A model generated the notes under the pieces. That model saw only the letters and a list, made by a program, of their open reading frames with translations. It was not told the DNA's origin and did not search any database. From the NCBI RefSeq assembly GCF_010015475.1, contig NZ_SSNI01000023.1, forward strand, positions 1 through 64,000: 64,000 nt of DNA, read 5' to 3'. Both the position numbers and the translations under genes were made by a program. Positions 52,468-60,888 of the stretch are shown piece by piece. Source of the stretch: Pontibacter pamirensis. Lineage in GTDB: Bacteria > Bacteroidota > Bacteroidia > Cytophagales > Hymenobacteraceae. Every line of letters begins with the position of its first letter. Position 1 is the first letter of the stretch.

Positions 52468-52881
52468 TCAGTCCTCCTCAATACACCCACTCCTTCAAAT
52501 AAAACAGGCATTGGTGCCCGACAGCAACTGTATCAGGTGTTTCAAAGTCATACCCCCCTTTTCTGAGCAGGTAATTTTGAATACAACTACATAAAAGCTT
52601 TGCTCCCGCTACCCTTAGTACTGCTTTTCCACTTCCGGAATAAATATCCCCCGGCATCTATTAATCATTCTATTTAATAATCCTTATCCACTTTACCTAA
52701 AGCGGGAAAACAAGCTATACAAAATTCCCAAAGACACTTCTGTGCCTTTGTGCTAGCTATCGGCCTGGCACCTCATGCACATCTTTAGCTAAATACAATT
52801 TTTCAAGAAATTTATACTTTCACTAACACCCTGATATCAATCACACCTATATTTTGAATATTTAACAAATATTTTTCACAC
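52468..52881. other. Gap before the nitrogen operon
   Basis: About 410 nt with no reading frame. The sequence nearest the operon is AT-rich; further upstream, TGGCAC near 52766 resembles half of a sigma-54 site, but the spacing is wrong. Confidence 0.4.
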
Positions 52882-52917
52882 CCCCTATTGACATATAGGG
52901 GTAAATTCATACTTTAG
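52882..52917 (+). promoter_or_regulatory. Promoter and dyad operator of the P-II/Amt operon
   Basis: TTG at 52888-52890, a 19-nt spacer, then TACTTTAG at 52910-52917 (seven of eight). A perfect dyad CCCCTAT-TGACAT-ATAGGGG (52882-52901) covers the -33 box, the position expected for a repressor that blocks RNA polymerase. No AmtR- or NtcA-type consensus is claimed. Confidence 0.5.
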
Positions 52918-52974
52918 TAAAAAAATAACCAACACCCCCATTAAAAACATACCCTAATCATAAATATTAACTTT

Positions 52975-53313
52975 ATGAAAAAGATTGAAGCCATCATCAG
53001 AACATCCAAATTTGAGGATGTTTATGAAGCCCTCACCGAAATCGGTATTGCCTTTATGACGACATATGATGTAAAGGGATTCGGTTTAGAACACAGCTCG
53101 TCGCAGGTGTACAGAGGCGCGACTTACAATGTCGGGTTCATACCCAGAACGAAGATTGAGATGACCGTAACCGAAGACCATGTGGACGAAGTGGTGGAAA
53201 CAATTCTGAAGGTTGCCAACACTGGCAAAGTAGGTGACGGTAAAATTTTTATCATGGATGTAGAAGCAGTCATCCGCATCCGGACCGGGGATGTCGATGA
53301 ACTCGCCCTTTAG
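52975..53313 (+). CDS. P-II family nitrogen regulatory protein
   Basis: 112 aa. A small trimeric sensor of 2-oxoglutarate, ATP and glutamine status. The T-loop reads YRGATYNVGFIPRTKIE, with Y51 as the usual uridylylation site. The C-terminal AVIRIRTGDVDELAL is typical. It lies directly before the ammonium transporter, as in GlnK-AmtB pairs, where it blocks the channel when ammonium is plentiful. Confidence 0.96.
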   Translation: MKKIEAIIRTSKFEDVYEALTEIGIAFMTTYDVKGFGLEHSSSQVYRGATYNVGFIPRTKIEMTVTEDHVDEVVETILKVANTGKVGDGKIFIMDVEAVIRIRTGDVDELAL

Positions 53314-53373
53314 TGTCGCACTCCATCTTTCACTTCAAACAACGAAATCAATTTTAACTCTAATCTTTAAGCC

Positions 53374-54693
53374 ATGTCACAAGAATTATTTGTCACGAAC
53401 AACGTCTGGATGATGGTCTCTATTTTCCTGGTTTTCGTTATGCACCTCGGGTTTGCCACACTGGAGTCCGGTCTGGCCAGATCGAAGAACACTGTAAACG
53501 TGCTTTTTAAGAACAGCATGATCCCAGCCATCGGTCTAATTACGTATGCCCTCTGGGGCTTCTCTATGATGTACCCTGGAGAGAGCTTCGCTGGAGGCTT
53601 CTTTGGCTTCTCAAACTTTGGCATTCCACTGCCGGAAGGCGGTGAGACATCCGCCTATAACGAAGGCTACACCTTCTGGACAGACTTCCTGTTCCAGGGC
53701 ATGTTTGCCGCCACAGCCGCCACTATTGTTTCCGGTGCAGTGGCAGAGCGCATCAAGCTTTCTGCGTTCATTATCTTCTCCATCCTGTTTGTAGGACTTT
53801 GCTACCCGATTGTAGGTATGTGGAAGTGGGGAGGCGGCTTCCTGAACACACTGTCTATCCCATTCTATGATTTCGCTGGCTCTACCCTTGTACACTCTGT
53901 GGGTGGCTGGGGCGCATTGGCGGGCATTATGCTGCTCGGTTCAAGAATTGGCAAGTACGTGGATGGAAAGATAAAGCCAATCCCAGGGCATAGCATTCCG
54001 CTGGCTACCATAGGGGTGTTCATTTTATGGTTAGGCTGGTTTGGCTTCAACGGAGGCTCTGTGCTGTCTGCAGACCCTGGCGCTGTATCGCGCGTGTTGG
54101 TTATGACGAGCTTAGCTGCCGCTGCAGGTGCTATTGGAGGTTGCTTGTTCTCCCTGATAATGTTCAAAGCAAGTGATATTACCATGGTACTGAACGGCAT
54201 ACTCGCTGGCCTTGTAGGTATCACGGCTGGCGCCGATCAAATGGGTGTAACAGATTCCATTATCATAGGCTTGGTTGCAGGTGCGCTGGTGGTTCTTGCG
54301 GTGGCCTTCTTCGACCGCATTCGCATCGACGATCCGGTGGGCGCACTTTCTGTGCACCTGGTGTGTGGCATATGGGGAACTTTGGCCGTGGGCATTTTCG
54401 GGGCATTGGCAGGTATAGACCAGCTCATAAGCCAGCTTATCGGAATCGGGGCTATCGGTGTTTTCAGTTTTGTATTTGCTTTTGCTGTGTGGTACGTGCT
54501 GAAGCTAACGATTGGCATACGTGTGAGTGCAAGAGAAGAAATTGAAGGCCTCGATATTCACGAGCACAAAATGCATGCTTATCCTGATTTCAATGGAACC
54601 GGCTTCGAAATGAGCCTGGACGAAAAGGAGATGATGATAGCCTCAAACTCACGCAATCATAAAGAAAAAGAAAAACCAGTAGTGGCCGAATAA
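53374..54693 (+). CDS. amt: Ammonium transporter
   Basis: 439 aa, eleven helices. The pore-lining twin histidines are H174 in TLVHSVGGWGALAG and H328 in ALSVHLVCGIWGTL, and the family features FGFATLESGLARSKNTVNVL and FVILWLGWFGFNGGS are conserved. A cytoplasmic C-terminal tail of about 55 residues follows. It lies 60 nt after the P-II gene. The porin gene follows 246 nt downstream, probably in the same transcript or with an own promoter. Confidence 0.97.
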   Translation: MSQELFVTNNVWMMVSIFLVFVMHLGFATLESGLARSKNTVNVLFKNSMIPAIGLITYALWGFSMMYPGESFAGGFFGFSNFGIPLPEGGETSAYNEGYTFWTDFLFQGMFAATAATIVSGAVAERIKLSAFIIFSILFVGLCYPIVGMWKWGGGFLNTLSIPFYDFAGSTLVHSVGGWGALAGIMLLGSRIGKYVDGKIKPIPGHSIPLATIGVFILWLGWFGFNGGSVLSADPGAVSRVLVMTSLAAAAGAIGGCLFSLIMFKASDITMVLNGILAGLVGITAGADQMGVTDSIIIGLVAGALVVLAVAFFDRIRIDDPVGALSVHLVCGIWGTLAVGIFGALAGIDQLISQLIGIGAIGVFSFVFAFAVWYVLKLTIGIRVSAREEIEGLDIHEHKMHAYPDFNGTGFEMSLDEKEMMIASNSRNHKEKEKPVVAE

Positions 54694-54939
54694 ACTTCCT
54701 CCCCTGCATGACATGGAAAAAACAAGTGGTAATGCGGTCAGGCATTACCACTGTTTTACCAAAGCAAGAAAAGCTGAACAAGCAAAGCTTTCACGTCTAT
54801 AATTCCGGTGTCAGGACACCACTCTTTCCTTTAAATATTAGCTACCACTTCAAAAACGGCAATTTGAGAAGTGGCAAAAGCAGGATTGAGCGGACATATA
54901 CTTCTCTTAAAAATACTCCCAAAACCAAAAGTCAAGAAC

Positions 54940-56061
54940 ATGAAAAGATTTTTATCACTCATCGCAGCTACATGCCTTGCAGGTACAAATTTAGCAAATG
55001 CACAGGAAATAGCAACGGAAGAGACCAAGGGCTCTCTTAACATAAGCGGTTACGTAGACGCTTATTATCAGTATAACCTGAACAAACCGGAGTCTGGTTT
55101 AAACCAGGGCAGAATATTTGACACAAAGCATAACAATTTTGCACTGGGCCTGGTGCAAACCATGTTTACCTACACCAAGGGCCGCGCACATGTGGTGGCA
55201 GACCTCACCTTTGGGCCTAATGCAGAACTGGGCAACTTCGGCAACGATGGAACGGCGCGTTTTATCAAGCAGGCTTACCTCTCTTACGACCTTACTCCTA
55301 AGCTCAACTTCACTATCGGGCAGTACGGCACACACATCGGGTATGAACTGATAGACGCACCACTGAATTATAACTATAGCCTCTCTTACCTCTTCGGCAA
55401 TGGCCCTTTTTACCACACGGGCGCCAAGCTAAACTGCGCATTCAACGAGAAACTTGGCCTGATGCTGGGCGTAGTGAACGGTTGGGACTGCCTGTCAGAT
55501 TTCAACAATAAGAAGTCAATTACGGCGCAGGCGCATATTGCCCCAGTGCCCGGTTTAGACATGTACCTAAACTGGATAGGCGGTGATGAGTATAACACCT
55601 TGTCGAATTTCGGTAGCACCAGGGGCTGTTATACCAGCCTATACGATTTCACCTCTTCCTATCAGCTAAACGATGCACTAAAGGTGGGCATCAATGCCGC
55701 GTACGGTGCCTTTTATTCCGGAAGCCCGGAAACGGACCCTGCCGATCCATGGTCTGATGATGCTAGTTGGGGAGGTGGCGCATTGTATATAAACTATGCC
55801 ACCAGTTCTACCTTTGGGCTGGGCCTGCGCACTGAGTATTTCTCCGATCCGGAAGGTGTCCGTTACTTTGGCCCCATGGAAGTTGCCTCCTTAACATTAA
55901 CAGGTGATTTAAAATTAGCCGACGGCAACCTGAACATCAAACCAGAAGTCCGTTTCGACAAGTCTAAAGATGCTTTCTTCGAAAATTCAAACGGATTGAA
56001 TACGAAGAAGAGCCAGACAACAGTCGGAGCTGCATTCATTTATTCGTTCAGCACAAATTAA
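54940..56061 (+). CDS. Outer membrane porin-like beta-barrel protein
   Basis: 373 aa. Signal peptide at residues 1-21 (MKRFLSLIAATCLAGTNLANA), then a series of strands with alternating aromatic residues (YVDAYYQYNLN, FTIGQYGTHIGYE) and a C-terminal strand ending AFIYSFSTN, as in Bacteroidota barrel porins that accompany Amt. It probably lets ammonium and small solutes through the outer membrane. The ATG at 54940 is used; the upstream frame lacks a signal peptide. Confidence 0.88.
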   Translation: MKRFLSLIAATCLAGTNLANAQEIATEETKGSLNISGYVDAYYQYNLNKPESGLNQGRIFDTKHNNFALGLVQTMFTYTKGRAHVVADLTFGPNAELGNFGNDGTARFIKQAYLSYDLTPKLNFTIGQYGTHIGYELIDAPLNYNYSLSYLFGNGPFYHTGAKLNCAFNEKLGLMLGVVNGWDCLSDFNNKKSITAQAHIAPVPGLDMYLNWIGGDEYNTLSNFGSTRGCYTSLYDFTSSYQLNDALKVGINAAYGAFYSGSPETDPADPWSDDASWGGGALYINYATSSTFGLGLRTEYFSDPEGVRYFGPMEVASLTLTGDLKLADGNLNIKPEVRFDKSKDAFFENSNGLNTKKSQTTVGAAFIYSFSTN

Positions 56062-56107
56062 GTAGAACACCTACTTATACCTCCCCTGCTAGTAAGCAGA
56101 CTTCTAG

Positions 56108-56158
56108 AGTGAGCAGCAGGCTTGGTTTCCCAGGCATTTCGCTGCTCACTTTTCTTTT
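56108..56158 (+). terminator. Terminator of the nitrogen operon
   Basis: AGTGAGCAGC and GCTGCTCACT separated by 23 nt, followed by TTTCTTTTTA. It lies 46 nt after the porin stop. Confidence 0.8.
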
Positions 56159-56282
56159 TATAAAAGGGTGTAAGCTCGCCTTTAAAGGAATCCGGGAACG
56201 AATATAGATAAACACAGAACATCCACTTTATATTGGCAGAGTCTGAAAAATTTAGCTACTTGTATTAATATACAAATAAGCT

Positions 56283-56906
56283 ATGTTTCCCGATTCCCCT
56301 TCTTCTGAAGTAATGGCTGTGCTGGAGAAAGACCCTGTTATGGCCGCTATAGTTAGGCAGGGGCAGCCACTCAAATCATCAAAGTCTGAGGATCTATACT
56401 ATAAGTTACTTAGTTCTATTGTGTCGCAGCAACTGAGCACTAAAGTGGCGGCCGTGATATTCAGACGGTTTACAGCCTTGTTTCCGGAAGAGTACCCGCA
56501 GCCACAGCTGGTGCTGGAGGCGCAGGATGAGGCATTGCGAGGCGTTGGGCTATCCTTTCAGAAGATTGGCTATGTGCGTAACGTAGCTGCTTTTGCAGCA
56601 GCGGGGAACCTAAACCATGCTACAATTGACGCCATGGAAAGCGAAAACCTGATAAAACACCTGACGCAAATAAAGGGCGTTGGGCGTTGGACGGTGGAGA
56701 TGCTGCTGATGTTTGCCCTGGAGCGGCCTGATGTGTTTCCGGTGGATGACCTGGGCATACAGAATGCCATGAAGCGGCATTATGGAATAGAAGAAACAGG
56801 CAAGGCACTGAAGCTGCGGATGCAGGAAATAGCAGAAGACTGGCGCCCCTACCGCACCATTGCCAGCAAGTACCTTTGGCAGTCGCTGGACAACATGCCG
56901 AAATAA
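56283..56906 (+). CDS. DNA-3-methyladenine glycosylase, AlkA/HhH-GPD type
   Basis: 207 aa. Removes alkylated bases from DNA. Helix-hairpin-helix motif LTQIKGVGRWTVEMLLMF (residues about 127-145), followed by the catalytic aspartate D156 in FPVDDLGIQNA. The N-terminal region DLYYKLLSSIVSQQLSTKVA fits. It lacks the N-terminal beta domain of longer AlkA proteins and corresponds to the short form common in Bacteroidota. Confidence 0.95.
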   Translation: MFPDSPSSEVMAVLEKDPVMAAIVRQGQPLKSSKSEDLYYKLLSSIVSQQLSTKVAAVIFRRFTALFPEEYPQPQLVLEAQDEALRGVGLSFQKIGYVRNVAAFAAAGNLNHATIDAMESENLIKHLTQIKGVGRWTVEMLLMFALERPDVFPVDDLGIQNAMKRHYGIEETGKALKLRMQEIAEDWRPYRTIASKYLWQSLDNMPK

Positions 56907-57068
56907 AGTATGGGGCTTTATTTGTTTCAAGGCTCTTCTTTCCAGCCTGCTTCCTTGTGATGAACAAAACAGGCTGACAAAGAAAATACACTAAAAACCG
57001 ATATTCAGGATGCAACGCTTTGCATACCAAAATGCTCTTCTTGTTATAGCACCTATGTAAAACAGCTT

Positions 57069-57680
57069 ATGAACAAAGGATTTCTTTACTCACTATCTAT
57101 TTCAATTTTCTTTTCACTCGCGTCCTGCGAGAGAGACAGCGACATAGCCCCCATAGAAGAAGTTGTTCCGCTACAGGTAGGAAATGAGTGGGTGTACGAG
57201 GTAACAGACTATGACACCAACGGAAAGCCTTTAACCAAATCTTCCTATAAAAACACTGTTCAGAGAGATACGATTATCCATAACAGCACCTGGTACATTT
57301 TAAACAACGGACAGATAGTGCAGAACAGCCGCGACGGCTACGTTCATTTTAATAAAGCCGGCAGCGAGGCCGTCATGATTTATCAGAGCACCGACTACGG
57401 CGGCATTGGCTACATGTATAAGCACCACGACTACGACTTGAGGGTGATGACCACACGAAGCCAGCAGCTGGACACTGTCACAACTGCTTCGGATACTTAT
57501 CCCAGCTATGTTTTCAGAATAGAAAATCAATATAAATCTCAGTTCGACGGTACTACGCACACGCTCAACCAGGAAGATTATGTTGCCCCCGGCGTTGGAT
57601 TAGTACGTACAGACAAGCATTATGCAGACTCAGATAAGGTAATGCAGCGCCATGAATTGGTGCGCTATACACTAAAGTAA
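57069..57680 (+). CDS. Hypothetical lipoprotein
   Basis: 203 aa. Signal peptide MNKGFLYSLSISIFFSLASC with lipobox cysteine at 20. The mature part contains VVPLQVGNEWVYEVTDYDTNGKP and a later APGVGLVRTDKHYADS, features of the many 'GNEWVY' extracytoplasmic lipoproteins of Bacteroidota. Function unknown. It is convergent with the DUF58 gene. Confidence 0.85.
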   Translation: MNKGFLYSLSISIFFSLASCERDSDIAPIEEVVPLQVGNEWVYEVTDYDTNGKPLTKSSYKNTVQRDTIIHNSTWYILNNGQIVQNSRDGYVHFNKAGSEAVMIYQSTDYGGIGYMYKHHDYDLRVMTTRSQQLDTVTTASDTYPSYVFRIENQYKSQFDGTTHTLNQEDYVAPGVGLVRTDKHYADSDKVMQRHELVRYTLK

Positions 57681-57725
57681 AGCGGTAATGCACTGGCCGA
57701 AAAGTCTGTAAAAAGAATCATAATA

Positions 57726-58637
57726 CTACCTCACCTTACCCCGCTTCACGAGGTAGGCGTAAAGCACCTTATCAAAAGGTTCGCTGATATCAACCGGCAC
57801 AAAGTCTATCCTATACTGCCCGCATTTTAGTTCCAGCTCGCGCTTATAGCTTTCTACGGCGATGCGGTAATGCTCCCGCACCTGAGAAGGCTGCAGTTTC
57901 AGTTCCTGACCTGTCTCCACGTCAACGAACACATATGGGCGCTCGGCAAAGTCAAACTCCTCCTCTGTTTTCCGGTCCATCACATGGAAAATCAGCACTT
58001 CGTGGTTCTGGTGCTTCAGGTGCTGCAGGGCAGCAAAAGTAAACTCCAGGTCGTCCTGTCGGCTGAGCATATCGCTGAAGATAACCACCAATGAGCGCTT
58101 GGGTATCTGCTGTGCTATCTGGTGCACGACTTCTGCCACGTTGGTGTCGTTTGCTGCAGGCTTCTGCTCCAGTTGCTTTTGAAGGAGCAGCAGCAGCGTG
58201 TGCAGGTGCGAACCTGTGGAGCGCACAGGGGTCTGCATCTCTATTTTATCAGAAAAAGTAACCAGGCCAACAGCATCTCGCTGCTTGCGGAGCAGCGTAG
58301 CCAGGGCAGCAGCACAGAGAGCGGAAAACGTGATTTTACCGTTATTTTCGGTGGGGTAATACATAGACGGCGACACATCCAGGAGCATGTGGCAGCGCAG
58401 GTTCGTTTCTTCCTCGTATCGCTTCACAAAAAGTTTATCGGTGCGGGCAAAAACTTTCCAGTCGATGTGGCGGGTGCTGTCGCCATTGTTGTAAAGCCGG
58501 TGCTCTGAGAACTCTACCGAAAAGCCATGGTATGGAGACTGGTGAAGCCCTGTGATAAAACCCTCCACCAGTTGTTTAGCCAGAAATTCCATGTTCTCAA
58601 ATTTCTGAACGTCGGCAAGAGTTAGTGGCTTCTTCAT
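57726..58637 (-). CDS. DUF58 domain-containing protein, second copy
   Basis: 303 aa. SVEFSEHRLYNNGDSTRHIDWKVFARTDKLFVKRYEEET is the DUF58 signature, then LLDVSPSMYYP and VVIFSDMLSRQD complete the VWA-like core. It differs in sequence from the copy at 37565. Upstream lies rlpA with a 6-nt gap, so the two are one operon. No MoxR gene is near either copy. Confidence 0.93.
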   Translation of the reverse strand: MKKPLTLADVQKFENMEFLAKQLVEGFITGLHQSPYHGFSVEFSEHRLYNNGDSTRHIDWKVFARTDKLFVKRYEEETNLRCHMLLDVSPSMYYPTENNGKITFSALCAAALATLLRKQRDAVGLVTFSDKIEMQTPVRSTGSHLHTLLLLLQKQLEQKPAANDTNVAEVVHQIAQQIPKRSLVVIFSDMLSRQDDLEFTFAALQHLKHQNHEVLIFHVMDRKTEEEFDFAERPYVFVDVETGQELKLQPSQVREHYRIAVESYKRELELKCGQYRIDFVPVDISEPFDKVLYAYLVKRGKVR

Positions 58638-58643
58638 GATGCG

Positions 58644-59060
58644 TTATTTTTTCGGGATGGCTTCTGCTTCTGAAACGTCAGTCAACCGCTCTTGTTGCTC
58701 TAATGCCTCCTTTTTCACTTCATCGAGCCGCACCCTGGTACTCCCCTCCCGGATTAAATCAATCTGAAGGGCAGCAGCCCTGGATACATCGATGATGTTA
58801 TGACGGCTGCGGGCCATGCGGTCGTTCACCGTCACTACCACTGCTTTACCGTTTTTAAGGTTTGTTACCCGCACCACGGTGTTAAAAGGCAGTGTAGCAT
58901 GTGCAGCAGTAAATTTTTCCTTATCATAACGCTCCCCACTGGCAGTGCGGTGGCCATGCAGGCGGTCGGCATAGTAAGAGGCTTTGCCCTCCGCAGTGTA
59001 GATTGCCAGGCCATTATGAAGCGAAAGGAAAATTAAGAACACTATTGAACAGAAATTCAT
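58644..59060 (-). CDS. Septal ring lytic transglycosylase RlpA family protein
   Basis: 138 aa. Signal peptide at about residues 1-19, then the double-psi beta-barrel: GKASYYADRLHGHRTASGERYDKEKFTAAHATLPFNTVVRVTNL with the conserved H and D (D in VNDRM). No SPOR domain is present. RlpA cleaves denuded peptidoglycan; short forms may bind rather than cut. It is co-transcribed with the DUF58 gene. Confidence 0.93.
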   Translation of the reverse strand: MNFCSIVFLIFLSLHNGLAIYTAEGKASYYADRLHGHRTASGERYDKEKFTAAHATLPFNTVVRVTNLKNGKAVVVTVNDRMARSRHNIIDVSRAAALQIDLIREGSTRVRLDEVKKEALEQQERLTDVSEAEAIPKK

Positions 59061-59083
59061 AGTAATTAATTTTGGTCCAACTG

Positions 59084-59091
59084 CAAATATA
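59084..59091 (-). promoter_or_regulatory. -7 box of the rlpA-DUF58 operon
   Basis: TATATTTG on the minus strand, an exact consensus match, 24 nt before the ATG of rlpA. A TTT lies near the -33 position. Confidence 0.5.
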
Positions 59092-59191
59092 ACGGGAAAA
59101 AATTATCTTAAATTTTAAATTCGAAAACTTTTATATATCACAAATAAATTTTACTTTTAGGTTCACAAAGTTGAATTTAACGTTTATAACG

Positions 59192-59542
59192 GTGGAAGAG
59201 AACAACGAAAAAGCAGAAATTTATTCCCAGAGGGTAAGAGCCGGGAAAAGAACGTATTTCTTTGATGTGAAATCAACTCGTTCGAATGATTACTACGTGA
59301 CCATCACGGAAAGCAAGAGAAAGTTTAACGAGGAGAGTTTTTCATACGAGAAGCACAAAATTTTCCTGTACAAAGAAGACTTCGCAAAATTTATGGAGGC
59401 GCTCCAGGGAACAATCGATCACGTTAAATCTGAGCTTTTGACAGAAGAAGCCCTGGCCTCTCTCGAGGAAACTCCTGTTGCTATTGCAGAAACAGAAGCA
59501 GCGGCAGAACCTTCTTTAAGCAATGAATTGAAGTGGGAATAA
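59192..59542 (+). CDS. DUF3276 family protein (PUR-alpha-like)
   Basis: 116 aa, GTG start at 59192. The conserved family stretch IYSQRVRAGKRTYFFDVKSTRSNDYYVTITESKR and EKHKIFLYKEDFAKFMEAL mark this Bacteroidota PUR-alpha-like nucleic acid-binding protein. A TTG seven codons upstream adds residues not seen in the family, so GTG (V/M-EENNEKAE) is preferred. The C-terminal tail is acidic. Confidence 0.9.
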   Translation: MEENNEKAEIYSQRVRAGKRTYFFDVKSTRSNDYYVTITESKRKFNEESFSYEKHKIFLYKEDFAKFMEALQGTIDHVKSELLTEEALASLEETPVAIAETEAAAEPSLSNELKWE

Positions 59543-59573
59543 TTCTTCCTTCACTTTTATAGAAAACAGACTG

Positions 59574-59596
59574 AGCCCATGGTAACGCCATGGGCT
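59574..59596 (+). terminator. Hairpin after the DUF3276 gene
   Basis: AGCCCATGG, a 5-nt loop and CCATGGGCT, followed by a weak T-rich stretch (ATCTCATTTT). Confidence 0.65.
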
Positions 59597-59651
59597 ATCT
59601 CATTTTATGCCCCTTCTATTCTTCTGCATCTGAAATGCTGGCAATTTTTTG

Positions 59652-59659
59652 TATCTTTG
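59652..59659 (+). promoter_or_regulatory. -7 box of ychF
   Basis: TATCTTTG, an exact TAnnTTTG match, about 26 nt before the start codon. The -33 element is not clear. Confidence 0.5.
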
Positions 59660-59684
59660 CGGCCTGATTTAAAAGATATTTATA

Positions 59685-60782
59685 ATGGGACTCAGATGCG
59701 GAATTGTCGGACTGCCAAATGTGGGCAAGTCTACGTTGTTCAACGCTATTTCTAATGCCAAGGCAGAATCTGCCAATTACCCTTTCTGTACAATTGAGCC
59801 AAACGTGGGCGTGATTACGGTGCCTGACGAGCGCCTGCAGACACTGGAAGAACTGGTGCACCCGGAGCGGGTACTGCCAACCGTAATCGAGTTCGTGGAT
59901 ATAGCCGGCCTAGTGAAAGGAGCCAGCAAAGGGGAAGGCCTCGGCAACAAGTTCTTGGCCAACATTCGCGAGGTAGATGCCATCATACACGTGGTGCGCT
60001 GCTTCGAGGACCCGAACATTGTGCACGTAGCCGGAAAAGTGGATCCTATCTCTGACAAAGAAATCATCGATACAGAGCTTCAGTTAAAAGACCTTGATTC
60101 GGTTGAAAAGAAACTGTTGAAAGTTGTTCGCGCTGCCAAGTCCGGTGATGCCAAGGCAAGAAAAGAGCATGCCAGCTTGGAGAAGTATAAAAACCACCTG
60201 GAGGCAGGCCTGAATGCGCGAAGCCTGGAGGTAACGGAGGAGGATTTGGAAGCAGTTGAAGACCTGAACCTGCTTACGGCCAAGCCTGTAATATATGCTG
60301 CCAACGTAGATGAAGACTCCATGAATGACGGCAATGAGTTCTCTAAGACGCTGGAAGATCACGTGAAAAACGAGAATGCGCAGGTGGTATTGATTTCTGC
60401 CTCTATTGAAGCGCAGATTGCTGAACTGACAGACCCGGAAGAGAAAGAAATGTTCCTGGCAGAGTATGGCCTGAAAGAGTCTGGCCTGAACAAACTCATC
60501 CGCGCTTCTTACCAGTTACTGAACCTTATAACATACTTTACTGCCGGTCCGAAAGAAGTACGTGCCTGGACGATTGGCCGTGGCTGGAAAGCCCCTGCTG
60601 CTGCCGGTGTGATTCACTCTGATTTTGAAAAAGGTTTTATCCGTGCAGAAGTTATTAAGTTAAAGGACTACCAGGAGTATAAAACGGAGGCGAAGATAAA
60701 AGAAGCCGGTAAAATGGCTGTAGAAGGAAAAGACTACGTGGTGCAGGACGGTGACATTATGCACTTCCGCTTTAACGTGTAA
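59685..60782 (+). CDS. ychF: Redox-regulated ribosome-associated ATPase YchF
   Basis: 365 aa, the normal length. OBG-family P-loop protein: [17 protein letters not shown] is the G1 box, [22 protein letters not shown] the G3 region, and the C-terminal TGS-like domain carries [30 protein letters not shown]. It prefers ATP and acts on translation and stress responses. It is monocistronic, between two strong hairpins. Confidence 0.97.
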   Translation: MGLRCGIVGLPNVGKSTLFNAISNAKAESANYPFCTIEPNVGVITVPDERLQTLEELVHPERVLPTVIEFVDIAGLVKGASKGEGLGNKFLANIREVDAIIHVVRCFEDPNIVHVAGKVDPISDKEIIDTELQLKDLDSVEKKLLKVVRAAKSGDAKARKEHASLEKYKNHLEAGLNARSLEVTEEDLEAVEDLNLLTAKPVIYAANVDEDSMNDGNEFSKTLEDHVKNENAQVVLISASIEAQIAELTDPEEKEMFLAEYGLKESGLNKLIRASYQLLNLITYFTAGPKEVRAWTIGRGWKAPAAAGVIHSDFEKGFIRAEVIKLKDYQEYKTEAKIKEAGKMAVEGKDYVVQDGDIMHFRFNV

Positions 60783-60793
60783 CACTCCAGATT

Positions 60794-60860
60794 AAATATA
60801 GCACTAAAACAAAAAGAGACCGGCTAGCAGCTGGTCTCTTTTTGTTTTAGTGCTATATTT
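60794..60860. terminator. Terminator of ychF, 28-bp perfect stem
   Basis: AAATATAGCACTAAAACAAA and its complement with an 11-nt loop. The distal arm contains TATATTTG at 60854-60861, the candidate -7 box of the next gene. Confidence 0.88.
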
Positions 60861-60861
60861 G
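60854..60861 (+). promoter_or_regulatory. -7 box of the T9SS type A gene, inside the ychF terminator
   Basis: TATATTTG, an exact consensus match, 27 nt before the start codon of the gene at 60889. It overlaps the distal arm of the terminator hairpin. Confidence 0.45.
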
Positions 60862-60888
60862 GTTATCAATATATAACCTCCTGCTCTT

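Noticed and set aside
52766-52780. Possible sigma-54 promoter ahead of the P-II gene
   Set aside because: TGGCAC is followed by GC only 8 nt after GG, while the consensus needs 10 nt. The housekeeping-type promoter at 52888-52917 is better.
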